From positions 230,024 through 294,023 of the forward strand of contig JAVYIG010001841.1 of NCBI GenBank assembly GCA_035222895.1: a DNA stretch of 64,000 nucleotides, read 5' to 3'. A program made the translations under genes and the position numbers. The notes beneath the pieces were generated by a model. The model was not told the origin of the DNA, made no database searches, and saw only the letters and a list, made by a program, of their open reading frames with translations. This stretch comes from Strongylocentrotus droebachiensis (taxonomy: Eukaryota > Echinodermata > Echinoidea > Camarodonta > Strongylocentrotidae). Every line of letters starts with the position of its first letter. Positions within the stretch are counted from its first letter, which is position 1. Below, piece after piece: positions 43,860 through 56,096 of this stretch.

Positions 43860-46800
43860 CTTAGAGCCAGGTTTACGAATATTGATTAAAAAATCGAAAT
43901 CTCAGAAGACAATATTAGATGCGCTTTCATCGTTACGGAACCATGTAAAAGAAATCTTCCTCTCATGGAGTCAAACTATTAACTGATAGTATTGCTTTGA
44001 TTTGTTAAAGACGATGAAGTATCACAATGACAGTTTGACCATTGTCTGTATTCAATGGCGTTTAATTCTGAACTCGATGCTGTATGACGAAAAATAACGT
44101 TTTGAAGCAGGCTGTGATGAAAAGCTAGTGCGTAGGATGGGACCGATATGAAGAAGTGAACTTGTTTGTTCTTCTGAAAATGTTGTCATAAAACCTAATC
44201 ACGCCAATCATCGAAATATCTTTTCCCCATCATGTTCTGTCACTATAGCGATGTAGTATTACATTAATTTCGTGTGTAAGGTTCCCGATATGTTGTAAAA
44301 TGAATAAATTTGTCACGTTGCTTGATCCGTAAGAAATGTTAATGTTGAATCTATTTCTAACGATGACCTCGATAAAAAACTCAGTCACGATCAACTGCTA
44401 CTTATCTTGGTGATGAGTCTCGTATTTGTTAGTCTAAAACTTTTCTTTAGTGATCATGAAAATCACATTTCGTCATGCCTGAAGTTCAGCGGCAGAACCG
44501 GGTTCCCAAATATCTCAAAGCTGAAGAAAACAAATGCTGGTAGCAGGAATTTCATTGCGCTTGTATCTCGTTTGTTAATAAAATATTAAATGGCAACCGG
44601 TAAGTGTATTATGCCCTCTTCAATGGCTAGATATGTAAAAAACTTCACCTTGCTTGACAAGGAAATGACACTTTTATTTTATACAATAGTATTACAAGTG
44701 GATCAATCGACCGTCGAAACACAAACTATCTCTTAGAAACCTAACGAAACCAAAATTGTATGCATATAAAATATCTTGTCAGCATGCTAATATTTATTTT
44801 TGAAGATGATAAGTTATATTATTACCAACATTAAAACTTTCTCTAAGAAAGTAGGTGTGGCAATGCTATTTGTTCAGTATCGCACAGAACATGAAGTGTT
44901 TTCTGTAAGTAATTCCTTATTAGGTAAATTAAAAACGCCATTGACAATGTAAGATTATTTTTACCCCGATCATGTGATTTAGTCACTCACACAATGTGCA
45001 CCATCTCCACTCCGGGTGGGGGGAGGGGATGTACTCGTACCAATTTGGTTACTGTGAGGGCAAGTGCAGTCACTTGTTCCCCAGTTTATTTATCTACACA
45101 AAAGCCTTCTCCATATTGAGAAGTACAGAAAACAACGTACTTTCGTGCTTTATACTTACTTATTTGCAACCTCAATCATTTCCTTTGGGATTTTATCTAC
45201 AAATTGCGCAATGATAATAATGGTTATGTTATACGTTTACATCATTGAAACATCATTCATCTGTCACTAGAAATAATGCAAATACACGTTTTTATCAGCA
45301 CATATAACAGACACATATTATGTTGAAGATACATGTGATAATATACTCCTTATCGTAATATTGTTGCATTTGGAGTGTACACAACAACAGAAAAAAGAAT
45401 AGTTTTACTATAAAAGACGTTTCTTGCCGACTACATCGGAACTTGCAAAATTCTGCGAGCGTACGTGATTTCAAATGCCTCCGCACGGCCAACTCCGGCG
45501 GTGTCACGGGGCTCAAGCCATGCTGTGCGATAACTACACTACCTGTTTAAGAGGCTTTGCGCCAGCTAAACATATTTACATCCTTCAAAGTTTCATTTGA
45601 GCTGTGCAATTTTTCTTTTATTTCTTTTCTGAATGTTATGTGAATGTGAGTATACGGTACATGTTATAACAGAATTGTACAAGAAATGATACAGATGGAA
45701 GGTATATAAACCAAATATACAATGACAAGCTGAAAGTATTCGCAAACTCAGAAACATCATTAGTAAATGTTACTTCGTGTAATTATATTTTGTTTACTAT
45801 GTAGTTTCACTTTTGTGTTATGAAGTATCTAATAAAGGTAGGCCCTACTTTAATAAACCTAATTCTCATAACTCCCATAAGCGAACAGGACTAAGGAATC
45901 ATACTAGATGCCTTCTCGAATATTTTCTTCCTTGCCTCATTTATATACAAGGTCGCAAAATACGTAAAACCATACAAATGGGTTATTGTTTTAAATGTCA
46001 TGCTTATAGACCGATTTAGAAAATCCGGATTAAGACGGATGTGTTACGTTTCTGGCGAAAGAACCAAATTAACCAATCTTTTTTTTACTTAGTGTACACA
46101 TGTTTACAATCATTAAAACAACTTGAAACATCTTTATGATCCAAAGACTGAGTAATAACTTGTTAACAAAAATCACACGATAACAAAGCATGGTAAAAAT
46201 GTTAATAATTAAAAGAGTACCAGTATTTGGTGACAGGAACTTTAAGAGAGTAAACGTAATGTTTTCTTTTAAAAAAATATTTAAACATTCTGCGTTTCTG
46301 ATATATAAATCATTGTTTATCTTGTGATTGACAACTTAACGCGTTATCGATTGCTCTGCGTACAAATACATTTTATTCTGTTTCGAGAACAAAACATCTC
46401 ATTGGATATGAATATTGTAAACGTTCTTGCGAAGTCAAAAGTAAGGCAAAGTATATACCATATATACATCAGCTTGATATATGAACACCTATACAACCAT
46501 AGCCATGATGGAGAAGATTGCTTGGTATTTGAGGCCCTAACGTAATTATTCTTAGATGTTATTGATATTATTTTTATGTCGATATTACGGTCGGTGAGAC
46601 AAACGAATTGTTTTTCTTTCTAGATCATAAAAGTAAAATATTATATTTTAGTCATCTTTTTTTCTCGAACAAATCTACAGAAAGCAGTTTCAATAGCCAT
46701 GTGCATCATCTTCTGAATCGAACAATCGTTTGAATGAAATATAACATTATTCTAACAAGATTTCTGTAGGCAAACGATAGGAAACTGAAATTACCCTTTA

Positions 46801-47551
46801 GTTCATTTCTTGCAAGTCTCTACAATTGGGCAATCCATTTGATTTTATCTTGCAGAAATATAGAATTAATATTTCATCTGATTACACTTTTTTTTAATAC
46901 AAAAACTTAAGTGCACGGTATTCGAATACATTTGCTCATGATTACACGTTTACAAAAACAAATGCAATGAGAGTTCAAATAAGTGGTATTTTGTTTCTCT
47001 TTCTTACTTCAGTAAATAGTTGAGTTCGAGTTCTCTTTAGAATCAACAATTCATATCACCGTAAAGACTTAACAAAACAGTCGTAATTTGTGTACACTTT
47101 AAACGATGGTATTATCAAGAGCCATTAAAACATTCTGAACTTGTCACATCAGCTGATAACTTAAGGTGTTAGTACAATTACGATTTTACATCAAAATCTC
47201 CTTTAGGTGTTAGTGAGAACATTTCCTTTTAAAAAACGATTGTGTTTCAAGATTTTAACACCTTTTCTGAGCCCATTTTCCCACCATCATGTTGTATTTA
47301 ATATTTTCATGCAACAAAATGTGACCTCAATATTCAGACGATTAGTGCCTTCCTTAGTTATCTTCCTCGAGTCCTGCTTCTGCCACATTTAACCATGTAT
47401 AATTTCAGTTTAATTTCGAAAATTGGTTACTTGCCTTTAGGTGAAGAAACACACTAAGCACGATCGCAACCACTTTTGAAAAATTAACTCAGGGGCAAAT
47501 TCAATACCTTTTAAATATTTATATCTGATAAAAAAATCCTGGTCATGTAAT
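43860..47551 (-). repeat. Tandem-unit spacer between genes B and C
   Basis: 43860-45540 is the upstream region of gene B and 45540-47551 the 3' flank of gene C, both matching the A-B spacer. Relative to unit A it lacks about 200 bp including the ACT array (junction near 44952). No gene is seen. The right end is interrupted by a hAT-like element. Confidence 0.8.
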
Positions 47552-49206
47552 CAGGGACGTCGCTAGACCTTTTTCAGTTGGGGGGGGGGGGGGGGGGGTG
47601 AAGAGGCTAACGATTACCGACAAAACTAGCCACCAATTACCAACAAAATTAAATGTCCCAATATCTACAAATTTAACCCTATAAACCCGGGGCCGAAGGC
47701 TAATTTTTTTTTCCTATGGACTATCTATAGTACTTGCGTATGAGCAAATGGTCATTTTCCTTGACGACATAAATATACGAATTATTTCGTCAACTTAGTC
47801 AACATCATAGCTATATATTTTAATGCAGGCGCGGAGCTAGGATCTTATTTTAGGGAGGGGCGGTAGTGAGCAAGTGTTGGTGTTAGGCCTCCAGCGCGAA
47901 GCGCGGAAGCTTAGACGTTTCCTTAATTTATTAGGAAAAGAAGACGATTAATTACCGGTCTCGACTGTTAATCCTTGTCTGAATGAAGTTTCCCCCCCCC
48001 CTCCAGCGCGAAGCGCGAAAGCTTTGACGTTTCATTAAATTATTATATAAAGTAGACGATTTGCTGTACCGTTCTCGATGTTAATCCTTGTCTGAATTCA
48101 GTTTCTCCCGCTTTGACGTTTCATTAAATTATGAGAAAAAGCAGACGATTCGGTGTTCTGTTCTCGACTCGTAATCCTTCTCTGAATTTAGTTGTCCCGC
48201 GCGGAAGTTTTCTCGTTTCATTAAATTATTAGAGAAAGTACACGATTCGTTGAACCGTACGTGCTCGACTCTTAATCCTTATCTGAATTCAGTTTCCCCG
48301 CGCGGAAGTTTTGACGTTTCATTAAATTATTAGAGAAAGAAGACGATTCGTTGTATCGCTTTCGACTCTTAATAAGCTCTATTTATCTAAATTCAGTTTT
48401 CCCCTCTTGCGCGAATCGCGGAAGCTTAGACGTTTCCTCAAGTCATTAGAGAAAGAAGACGATTCCTTGTACCGTTCTCGACTCGTGGAAATGAAGTTTT
48501 CCCCTCCCGCGCGAAGCGCGGAAATTTTGGCGTTTCATCAAAATATAGAGAAAGGAAGACGATTCGTCGTACCGTTGTTGACTCTTAATCCTTGTTTGAA
48601 TTTAGTTTCCCCGAAAATTTGAAACCTTTGATTTCTTAGCTGATATTATAGGAAAGTGAAACTTCGAGATAATACAAGTATTGTAGTAATATTCACTCTC
48701 GAAGTCGTCACAGCGGATAAAAACTTGTCGGCCGACCGACAATATACATCTCACCGACTTCAAACTTCTGCATTGATATAGTACACGAGGATCGAGCAAG
48801 AATACCGGCACAGCTGACCCGACACAGCAACATATTTACCCGTGTCTTTCTTGCTTCCTTGACGAGACTACTCCACCCAACAAACCCCCCCCCCTTTCTT
48901 TTACTCCCACTCCTCCTTTATCAGGCTCTTACCTCCCCCTCTCTCCTCTCTTTCACCCCCGTTTCTTTTGTTTCCCTTTTCTCTTTTTTCTTCTTTTATG
49001 TCTTTTCTTTCTTTTCTTTCTTTTCCTTTCTTTCTTTTCTTTTCCTTTTCTTTTTTCTTTTCTTTTTTTTCTTTTCTTCCCCTTTCCCTCTCTTTTTTTC
49101 CCCTCCCCCTTTTCTCTTTTTTCCCGACGGCAGCGCAATTTTACCGACAATATCCTGACAGGTGGGGGGGGGGGCTGTCGCCCCCCCCCCTTTGGAGACG
49201 CCCCTG
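47552..49206. mobile_element. hAT-like composite non-autonomous element
   Basis: Starts CAGGGACGTCGC and ends with the inverse GGAGACGCCCCTG, imperfect terminal repeats of hAT style. The flanks share GTAAT, a partly decayed 8-bp duplication (CATGTAAT / TTCGTAAT). Neighbouring units lack it. Inside at 47826 a second terminus, CAGGCGCGGAGCTAGGAT, resembles the start of the 52425 element, so two elements may be nested. A ~105-bp satellite (47885-48600) and a pyrimidine-rich stretch (48880-49125) fill the rest. No transposase is encoded. Confidence 0.6.
47885..48605. repeat. ~105-bp satellite, block 1
   Basis: Seven or so imperfect monomers, each with cgcgaagcgcggaagctt, gacgtttcattaaatta, gaagacgattcgttgtaccg and cgactcttaatccttgtctg-type words. 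The same monomer forms a second block at 52815-53450 inside another hAT-like element, so the array travels with that family. Confidence 0.85.
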
Positions 49207-49327
49207 TTCGTAATATTATCACGTTTATACAACAGGTAACTTACAAAGAAATTTAAATTGCGTTATTTTAATCTTTCGAAAGTAGTCGCGATCAAGTTTT
49301 AAACAAAATAATCAAAAAGAAAAACAT

Positions 49328-51501
49328 CTAGTTATTTGTGGATTTTTTCTTTGTCTTATCAACCTCGGCATACAACGCATCTACACTGAATAACTTATCC
49401 TTAGAAAAGATTGATGTCTGTCCTGCCTCTGCACTGGCCTTCAAGGTATTCCTCACGAGTCCTTTATCTGGTATGTCATAGAGCGGAATCTCCTCTGCAT
49501 CATCTCCTGATCCTGGCATCTTGACATTATCATACTGGTCCCCTTGCTCAAGGACATCCCTGGTCTGCCAATGTTGATGGATGATGACGCTGTTGCCATA
49601 GAGATGATCCGAATTGGAAGATCTAGCTATTGATGTTGGTTTTGACTCATGACTGATGGCCGCCCTTTTGTCCGGAATGGTATAGAGCGCGTTGTCCAAC
49701 GGACCTTTCATTCGTGAGATGGAGCTAACATCAATCTTGTCTGCAGAAAAATACAGAATATCATCAACCATTTCACCATTTCCTGGATGATCTGCCCTTC
49801 GTTGATCCAAGCTGGTTCCCCTTAATTCCTTAGGCAAGGTTGATGTCTGTCCTGCTTCGGGAGTGGCCTTTAAGGTATTTCTCATGAGTCCTTTATCTGG
49901 CATTTCATAGAGCGGAATCTCCTCTGCATCATCTCCTGATCCTGGGAACTTGACATTCTTATACTGGTCCCCTTGCTGAAGGGTATCCCTGTTCTGCCAA
50001 TGTTGAGTGATTGTGACGCTGTTGCCATAGAGAGGATCCGAATTGAAAGATCTATCAGTAACTTTTGATGTTGAATTTGGCTCACGATTGATGGCTGCCC
50101 TTTTGTCCGGCATGGTGTAGAGCGCGTTGTCCAGCGGACCTTCCATTCGTGTGATTGAACTTTCTTCAATCTTGTCTGCAGAATCGTAGACAATATCATC
50201 GGCCATTTCACCATTTCCTGGATGATCTGCCCTTCGTTGATCTAAGTTGGATTCACTCAATTCCTTAATGGAAGTACGATACTCTAGATCACTCAGTTGC
50301 TTACGTCGCAAAACGATAATGATAACAATCAATATCAGAATGAAAGCAGAACCAAGAATGACGACATATAATGGTTATATTGCCATCTCTCTTGTTTTTG
50401 TTGGAGTTGGTATTCGGTGATGTAGGTCTCCCGACGGGCAATCTCTTTGAAGCTGTATATTGTAATGTCGAAGGTCTATTTTGCGTCGTTTGTTTCAAAG
50501 CAGTCGTTGGTAGCGTAGTCGTTCTTTTGTCGGAGTTCGCAGTCGTGTTTGTTTGTGTGTGATGTATTGTTGTAGAAATTGATGTATGTCTACCGACGGG
50601 CATTGTTTTAAAAGCTGTATATGATAATGTTGATGGTGTATTTTGCGTCGTTTGTTTCAAAGTAGTCCTTGGTAGCATAGTCGTCCTTTTGTCGGATGTT
50701 GCATGCCTGTATTTTGGTATGTGATGCTTTGTTTGAGAAGTTGTGGTAGGTCTACCGACGGGCACATTATTTTTTAGAAGCTGCATATGATGTTGATGAT
50801 GTTCTATTTTGCGTCGTTTGTTTGAAAGAAGTCGTAGGTAGCGTAGTCAAACGAGAGGAGGGTGTCAAGGGCTGAGTTGAAAGCATGCATGTGATCCTCG
50901 ATTCTGGCTCAATCTGCAGACGGAATTCTGAATGAAGCCTGTTTAATTCACTCACATTAATTGAAAAAGAAAAGATGTTTCCTTGAATTACAGCCTTCAG
51001 ATATATGTCCCCCTTCAAAATGATATTGCGAGAAAGCCCCTGTTCTGTCCAATAATTATCCAGAGTACAAATCACTTTCGTCTTATTTGGGTTCGAATGA
51101 GATGTTGTAATGCAATTAGAACATCTAATTATACGTAAGTCATACGACTCAAGGGTATCGTTATGATAGCCAAAACATTGGAAGGTAGCCGAATCATTCA
51201 TTCTAATGTTAGAAATGAATATATTGTTAGAATCAGCACGGCCATCTTCGGTATTATAACTTTGTATAAAACGATTATCATTTATAAGGAAACCGTCCCA
51301 GTTGGCAAGTAATGTTCCATTCCTATACCACCACTTGTAGTTTTATCATAAACACCATCAGGTCGAGAGCAGCCTAGGGTGATATCATCTCCGATGTTAG
51401 CTAGTTTTAGTAGTATATCACCTTCCCCTCTGCATGCAAGATCCACACACAAAAGTACAACAAATACACCCCCAACACACCTGCGATCGCATTAACACCA
51501 T
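49328..51501 (-). pseudogene. Ig-mucin-tyrosine-tail receptor, gene C (frameshifted)
   Basis: Full-length relative of gene B starting near 51501, with at least four frame lesions: a ~10-bp loss in the signal peptide (near 51460), an extra base at the Ig1 Trp region (near 51342), four extra bases in the stalk (near 50769) and one extra base in the membrane segment (near 50366). Between lesions, residues of Ig1, Ig2, three stalk repeats and the tail are preserved. The 334-residue tail frame (50332-49328) is open and contains a 145-residue module twice, with NALYTMP/NALYTIP, LYGNSV, DQYKNV/DQYDNV and PLYEMP/PLYDIP, then ALYAEV. Probably a pseudogene, although indels could include assembly errors. 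Confidence 0.85.
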
Positions 51502-52416
51502 CTTAAGCCAAGTTTACGAATATTGATGACAAATCCAAATCTTAGAAGATAGTATTAGATGCGCTTTCATCGTTACAGAACAACGTAGGATATTTTTTCC
51601 TCTCGCGGCGTCAAACTAATAACTGCTAGTATGGCTTTGCTTTCTTAAAGACGGTGAAGTATAATAATGACTGTTTGATTATTATCTGCATTCAATGACG
51701 TAGTTCCTGAACTCGATGCTGTATGACGAAAAATAACGTTTTGAAGCAGGTTGTGATGAAAAGCGCGTGCGTATAGGATAGGACCTATTTGAAAATGGGA
51801 ACTTCTTTTGTTCTTCTAAAAATGTTGTCATAAAACCTGACCACGACACATCATCGAAATATCTTTTCCCATCATGTTTTGTCACTATCGTGGCGTAGTA
51901 TTACTTTGATATCATGTTTTAGGCTCCCGATATGTTGTAAAATGAATACATTTGTCACATTACTTGATCCGTACCAGTCCTTCAGATATCAATGACCAGA
52001 TATTTTAATGCCGAATCTCTTTCTAAGGATGACCTCGATAAGAATCTAAGTCGTGATCAACTGTTACGCGTCCTGGTGATGAGTCTCGTATTTTGTTAGT
52101 CTAAAAACATTCTTTAATGATAATGAAAATCACGTTTCGCCATGCATGAAGTTCCGCGGCAGCTAGAGCCCGGTTCCAAAAGATTTCAACGGTGAAAATA
52201 ATTAAGATACCCAAAGTGCTGTAATTAAGCAAGAACCTCATAGTGCATGTATCTCGTTTGTTAATAACAGATTAGATGGCAATCGGTAAATGTATTCAAC
52301 CCTCTTCACTCTAGATTTGTTAAGACTTCACACAAAGCTTGACAAGGAAATGACACTAATTTAGTCAATACAGTAGTATTAAAAGTGGATCAATCGACCG
52401 TCGAAACAAAAACTAT
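51502..52416 (-). repeat. Upstream region of gene C (tandem-unit homology)
   Basis: Matches 37455-38345 and 43860-44735. Shared words include tgaactcgatgctgtatgacg, gttttgaagcagg and aaatgacact. No gene. Homology continues after the hAT-like element at 55180. Confidence 0.8.
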
Positions 52417-52814
52417 CTCTTAGACAGGCGCGGATCCAGGATTTCTTAGGGGGGGGGCCCACTTTTTTTTTTTTGGGTCCGAAAAAAAATGACTCAGCCG
52501 GGGGGGGGGGGGGGGGGGGGAAAGGACACTTTTTTTTTTTGGGGGGGGGGGGTCTCGAAATTTGAAAAATTGACATTTTGTTCCGTTGGGGGGGGGGGTA
52601 AGGTCACCTTTTTTAGGTCAGCCATTGGCATATTTTTTTTTATTTTAATTTTAATAAAAAAAAAAAAGAAAAGAAAATCACAGAAAAGGGGGGGGGGGAT
52701 TTTCTCCAAAATACACACATAAAAAAACCGAAGGGGGGAGGGTCAACCCCCTAACCCCCTCCCCCCCCCCCCCCCCCCTTCCGTACGTGCCTACTCGTCT
52801 GAAAATAGTTTTTT

Positions 52815-53450
52815 TCCCTCCCGCGCGAAGCGCGGAAGCTTTTATGTTTCATTAAATCATTAGAAAAAGAAGACGATTCGTTGTACAGTTTTTTACTCTT
52901 AATCCTCGTCTTAATTCATCCCCCTCTCCCGCGCAAAGCTCGGAAGCTTTTACGTTTCATTAAATCATTAGAGAAAGAAGACGATTCGTTGTACCGTTCT
53001 CGACTCTTAATCCTCATCTGAATACAGCTTTTACGTTTCATTAAATCATTAGCGAAACAAGACGATTCGTTGTTCCGTTATGACTTTTAATCCTTGTCTA
53101 AATTCAGTTTCCCCCCTCCCACGCGAAGCGCGGAAGCTTTTACGTTTCATTAAATCATCAAAGAAAGAAAACGATTCGTTGTACCGTTCTCGACTCTTAA
53201 TCCTTGTCTAAATCAATCCCCCCCCCCCCCCCCCCTCTACCGCGCGAAGCGCGGAAGCTTCGACGTTTCATTAAATTATTATAGAAAGAAGACGATTCGT
53301 TGTACCGTTCCCAAAAATTATCCTCGTCTGAATTAAGTTCGCCCTGCCCTCCCCCGCGCGTAGCGCGGAAGCTTTGACGTTTCATTAATTCATTAGAGAA
53401 AGAAAATGATTCGTTGTACCGTTCTCGACTCTTAATCCTTGTCTGAATTT
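52815..53450. repeat. ~105-bp satellite, block 2
   Basis: Six imperfect monomers with cgcgaagcgcggaagctt and gaagacgattcgttgtaccg, the same unit as block 1 at 47885. C-runs separate several monomers. Confidence 0.85.
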
Positions 53451-53599
53451 CAAATATGTTCTTTGTATATTCTCTTTTCTTCCTACGTCCTCTTCCTTTA
53501 CACTCCTCTCTTTTTTGGCCGGCGTTTATTGGGGGACCACCCCACCGCCCCCCTGGCTACGCGTCTGCTGTCAGATGAACAGATACCTTGTCCGCCCCG

Positions 53600-54120
53600 G
53601 AAGCTCAGGGGTTTAAGGTTTTGATTTACGGTCAGATTAGCATTCAGGGGTCCGCCATAGCGCCCTAGACGGGGTCCAGGGGGCAGAGCCCCGGAAGTTC
53701 AGGAGTTTAGGCATTTAATTACGGTCAGATGAGCATTATTTTGATACCTAATTGTTACAATGGCGTTCAGGGAATCTCAAGGGTTTTAGGCACTCAATTA
53801 CGGTCAGATGAGTATCGAGGGGCCCGCCTAATGGCTCTTGGTTGGGTCCAGGGGGCAGAGCCCCCAGAAGCTCAGGGGTTTTAGGCGTTTAATTACGGTC
53901 AGATGAGCATTTTTGATACCTTATTATTTGTGACACTAGCAGGACACTATTTGGCGTGGGGTCCAGGAGGCATTAAATGACCGTCATATGAGCATCTAAG
54001 GGCCCGCCTTAGGGCCCTAGGTGGAATCCAGGGGGCAGAGCCCTTAGGATTTTAGGCATTAATTTTAATCATGGTCAGATGAGCATATTTTGATACCCCA
54101 TTATAATGTGACACTGGCAG
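53600..54120. repeat. ~100-bp tandem repeat array
   Basis: Five or six diverged copies containing gtccagggggcagagccc, ttaggc and ttacggtcagatgagcat. It lies between the 105-bp satellite and the pyrimidine-rich array in the same element. Confidence 0.8.
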
Positions 54121-54439
54121 TCACTGGCAGTTAACTATTTTTTTTTTCTCGCTCTCTTTCTTTCTATTTCTCTTTAATATACTTTTTCAAAGAAAGTGTG
54201 GGGGAGGGGCTCGAGGATCCCGATCCCCGCCGTTCCGTGGGCCCTGATATGTAGGCATCTCAAGAAGCTTTTTCTTGCCTGGCTGTAAATTTAGGAATTT
54301 GTCATTTTCCAACAAACGCATGAAGTGAGGAAAATTATCTCATTTCAGCATTATTTGTTAACCACCGTTAGGGAATTATAAATAAACCACGTTTGAATTC
54401 TATTTCTCCAACCCCCCCCCCTCCCCTATCAGTATGCCA

Positions 54440-55145
54440 GTGCCCCCCCCCCCCCCCCCTCCGATCTACACCTTGTTGGCGGGAAAATTGCAACTGATAT
54501 CCCTTACCTTTCTTCATTCTCTTTTTTTTCCTTTCCCTTTCTCTCCTCTTTCACTTTCCCTTCCCTTCCTTATCTCTCTTTTAGGTTTGCTGGGGGGGGG
54601 GGGGAGGGGCACGGTCATTTTGGTCCCCAACCCGCTCCACACATTGTTGGCGGGATTAACCGCAACTGATCTCCGCTTCTTTTCTCCCTTTTATTTTTTT
54701 CTTCCTCGTTTTGTTCCCTTTTAGCTCTCCTCTTTTCCTTTTCCTTCCTTCTCTCTTTTTTAGGCGGGGACGGGGGTTGGGGGGGGGGGGAGGCTAGGGT
54801 CTTTTGCCCCCCCCCCCCCTCGATCCACAACTTGTTGGCGGGAAAATTGCAACTGATATCCCCCTTCTTTTCTTTTCTTCTTCCTATTTTGTCCTTCCCT
54901 TTATCTCCTCTTTATCTTTTTTCTTTCCCTTTCCTTCCTTCTCTTTTATTTTTTTTATTGGGGGGGGGGGGGGGAGGGGGAGGCAAGTCCTTCCCCCTCC
55001 CCGATCTCCTTCTTTTCCCTCTTTTCTTTTCTTATTCCGCTTCTTTTTTCCCTTTCTCTCCTCTTTCCCTTCTTTTCCTTCTCTCTCTCTCCCTTTTTTT
55101 TTTTTTTTTTTTTTTGCGGGGGGGGGGGGGGGGGGCCAAGGCACG
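54440..55145. repeat. ~170-bp tandem repeat array
   Basis: Four units, three of which open with a run of C, gatc(c/t)aca and ttgttggcggga then continue as a pyrimidine-rich stretch ending in a G run (units near 54440, 54620, 54810 and, truncated, 54990). Long open frames on either strand are artefacts. Confidence 0.8.
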
Positions 55146-55179
55146 CTCGGCCCCCCCTGGATCCGCGCCTGCTCTTAGA

Positions 55180-55537
55180 AACCTAACGAAACCAAAATGT
55201 TATGCATCGACATTATATTGTTAGCATTGTAATATGTATTCTGGAAGGTGATTAGTTGTATTATGATCAACATTGAAACTTTCTCTCAGAAAGTAGGTGT
55301 CGCAATGCTAGTTGTTTAGTATCGCACATAACATGAAGTGTCTTCTGTAAGTATTTCCTTATTAGGTAAATGAAAATAATGCCATTAACAATGTAGAAGG
55401 GAGGTCACTTTAAGAACCTTTCACTCAACCACATACAATGGAAAATAGCGGGAGCAAAATTATAATGATATTTTTTGCCATAGGAGCGTCACTAGTTACT
55501 ACAACTTCTACTACTACTACTACTACTACTACTACTG

Positions 55538-55568
<31 letters not shown>

Positions 55569-56096
55569 TACTACTACTTCTACTACTACTATTACTACTT
55601 CTAGAACTACAATTAATAATAATAATATATCTCAATCTTTTTAGCACTCTACAGATTATTTTTTATCAACACATATAACAGACACATATTTTATAGAAGA
55701 TACAGGTGATATTATATCCCTTGTCGTAAGATTGCTGCATTAGGAGTGTACACAACAAGAGCATGAATAGTTTTACAATAAAAGACGTTTCCTGCCGACA
55801 AAATTTAGCGAGCGTACGTGATTTCAAATGCACGACCAACTCCCCCGGTGTCAAGGCGCTCAAGTCATGCGATTTACGCTGTGCGATAACTACAGTAAAC
55901 TAATGCGGTAACTGTACAGGCAGCTTAGCGCTAGCTTAACATATTCACATCCTCTAAAGTTTCATTTGAGCCGTGCAATTTTCTTTTATTTCTTGTTTTA
56001 ATGTGATGTGAATGTGAGTATACGGTACATGTTATAACAACATTGTTCAAGGAATGATATAGAGTGAAGGGATATAAAACAAATATACAATGACTA
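55180..56096 (-). repeat. Unit C upstream region, continued
   Basis: Resumes the tandem-unit homology after the hAT-like element: aaacctaacgaaaccaaaat as at 44738, an ACT array (55497-55610), and gcgagcgtacgtgatt as at 39757 and 45459. No gene. Confidence 0.8.

Larger units (their letters stand above)
52425..55171. mobile_element. hAT-like element with three internal tandem arrays
   Basis: The terminal repeat CAGGCGCGGATCCAGG at 52425-52440 is perfectly inverted at 55156-55171 and flanked by a perfect 8-bp duplication, CTCTTAGA (52417-52424 and 55172-55179). The empty site is seen in unit B at 44733-44750. The CAG start and 8-bp duplication fit hAT. The 2.7 kb interior has no transposase: it holds G runs and three arrays (105-bp satellite, ~100-bp repeats at 53600-54120, ~170-bp repeats at 54440-55140). 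A further CCTGGCTACGCGTCTG end near 53550 suggests nesting. Confidence 0.85.

Noticed and set aside
48859..49232. Lys/Glu/Arg-rich and Phe/Ser-rich frames
   Set aside because: Pyrimidine-rich low-complexity DNA within the hAT-like element; both strands open for the same trivial reason.
54434..55224. Frames up to 130 residues in the 170-bp array
   Set aside because: Repeat artefacts with no conserved domain.
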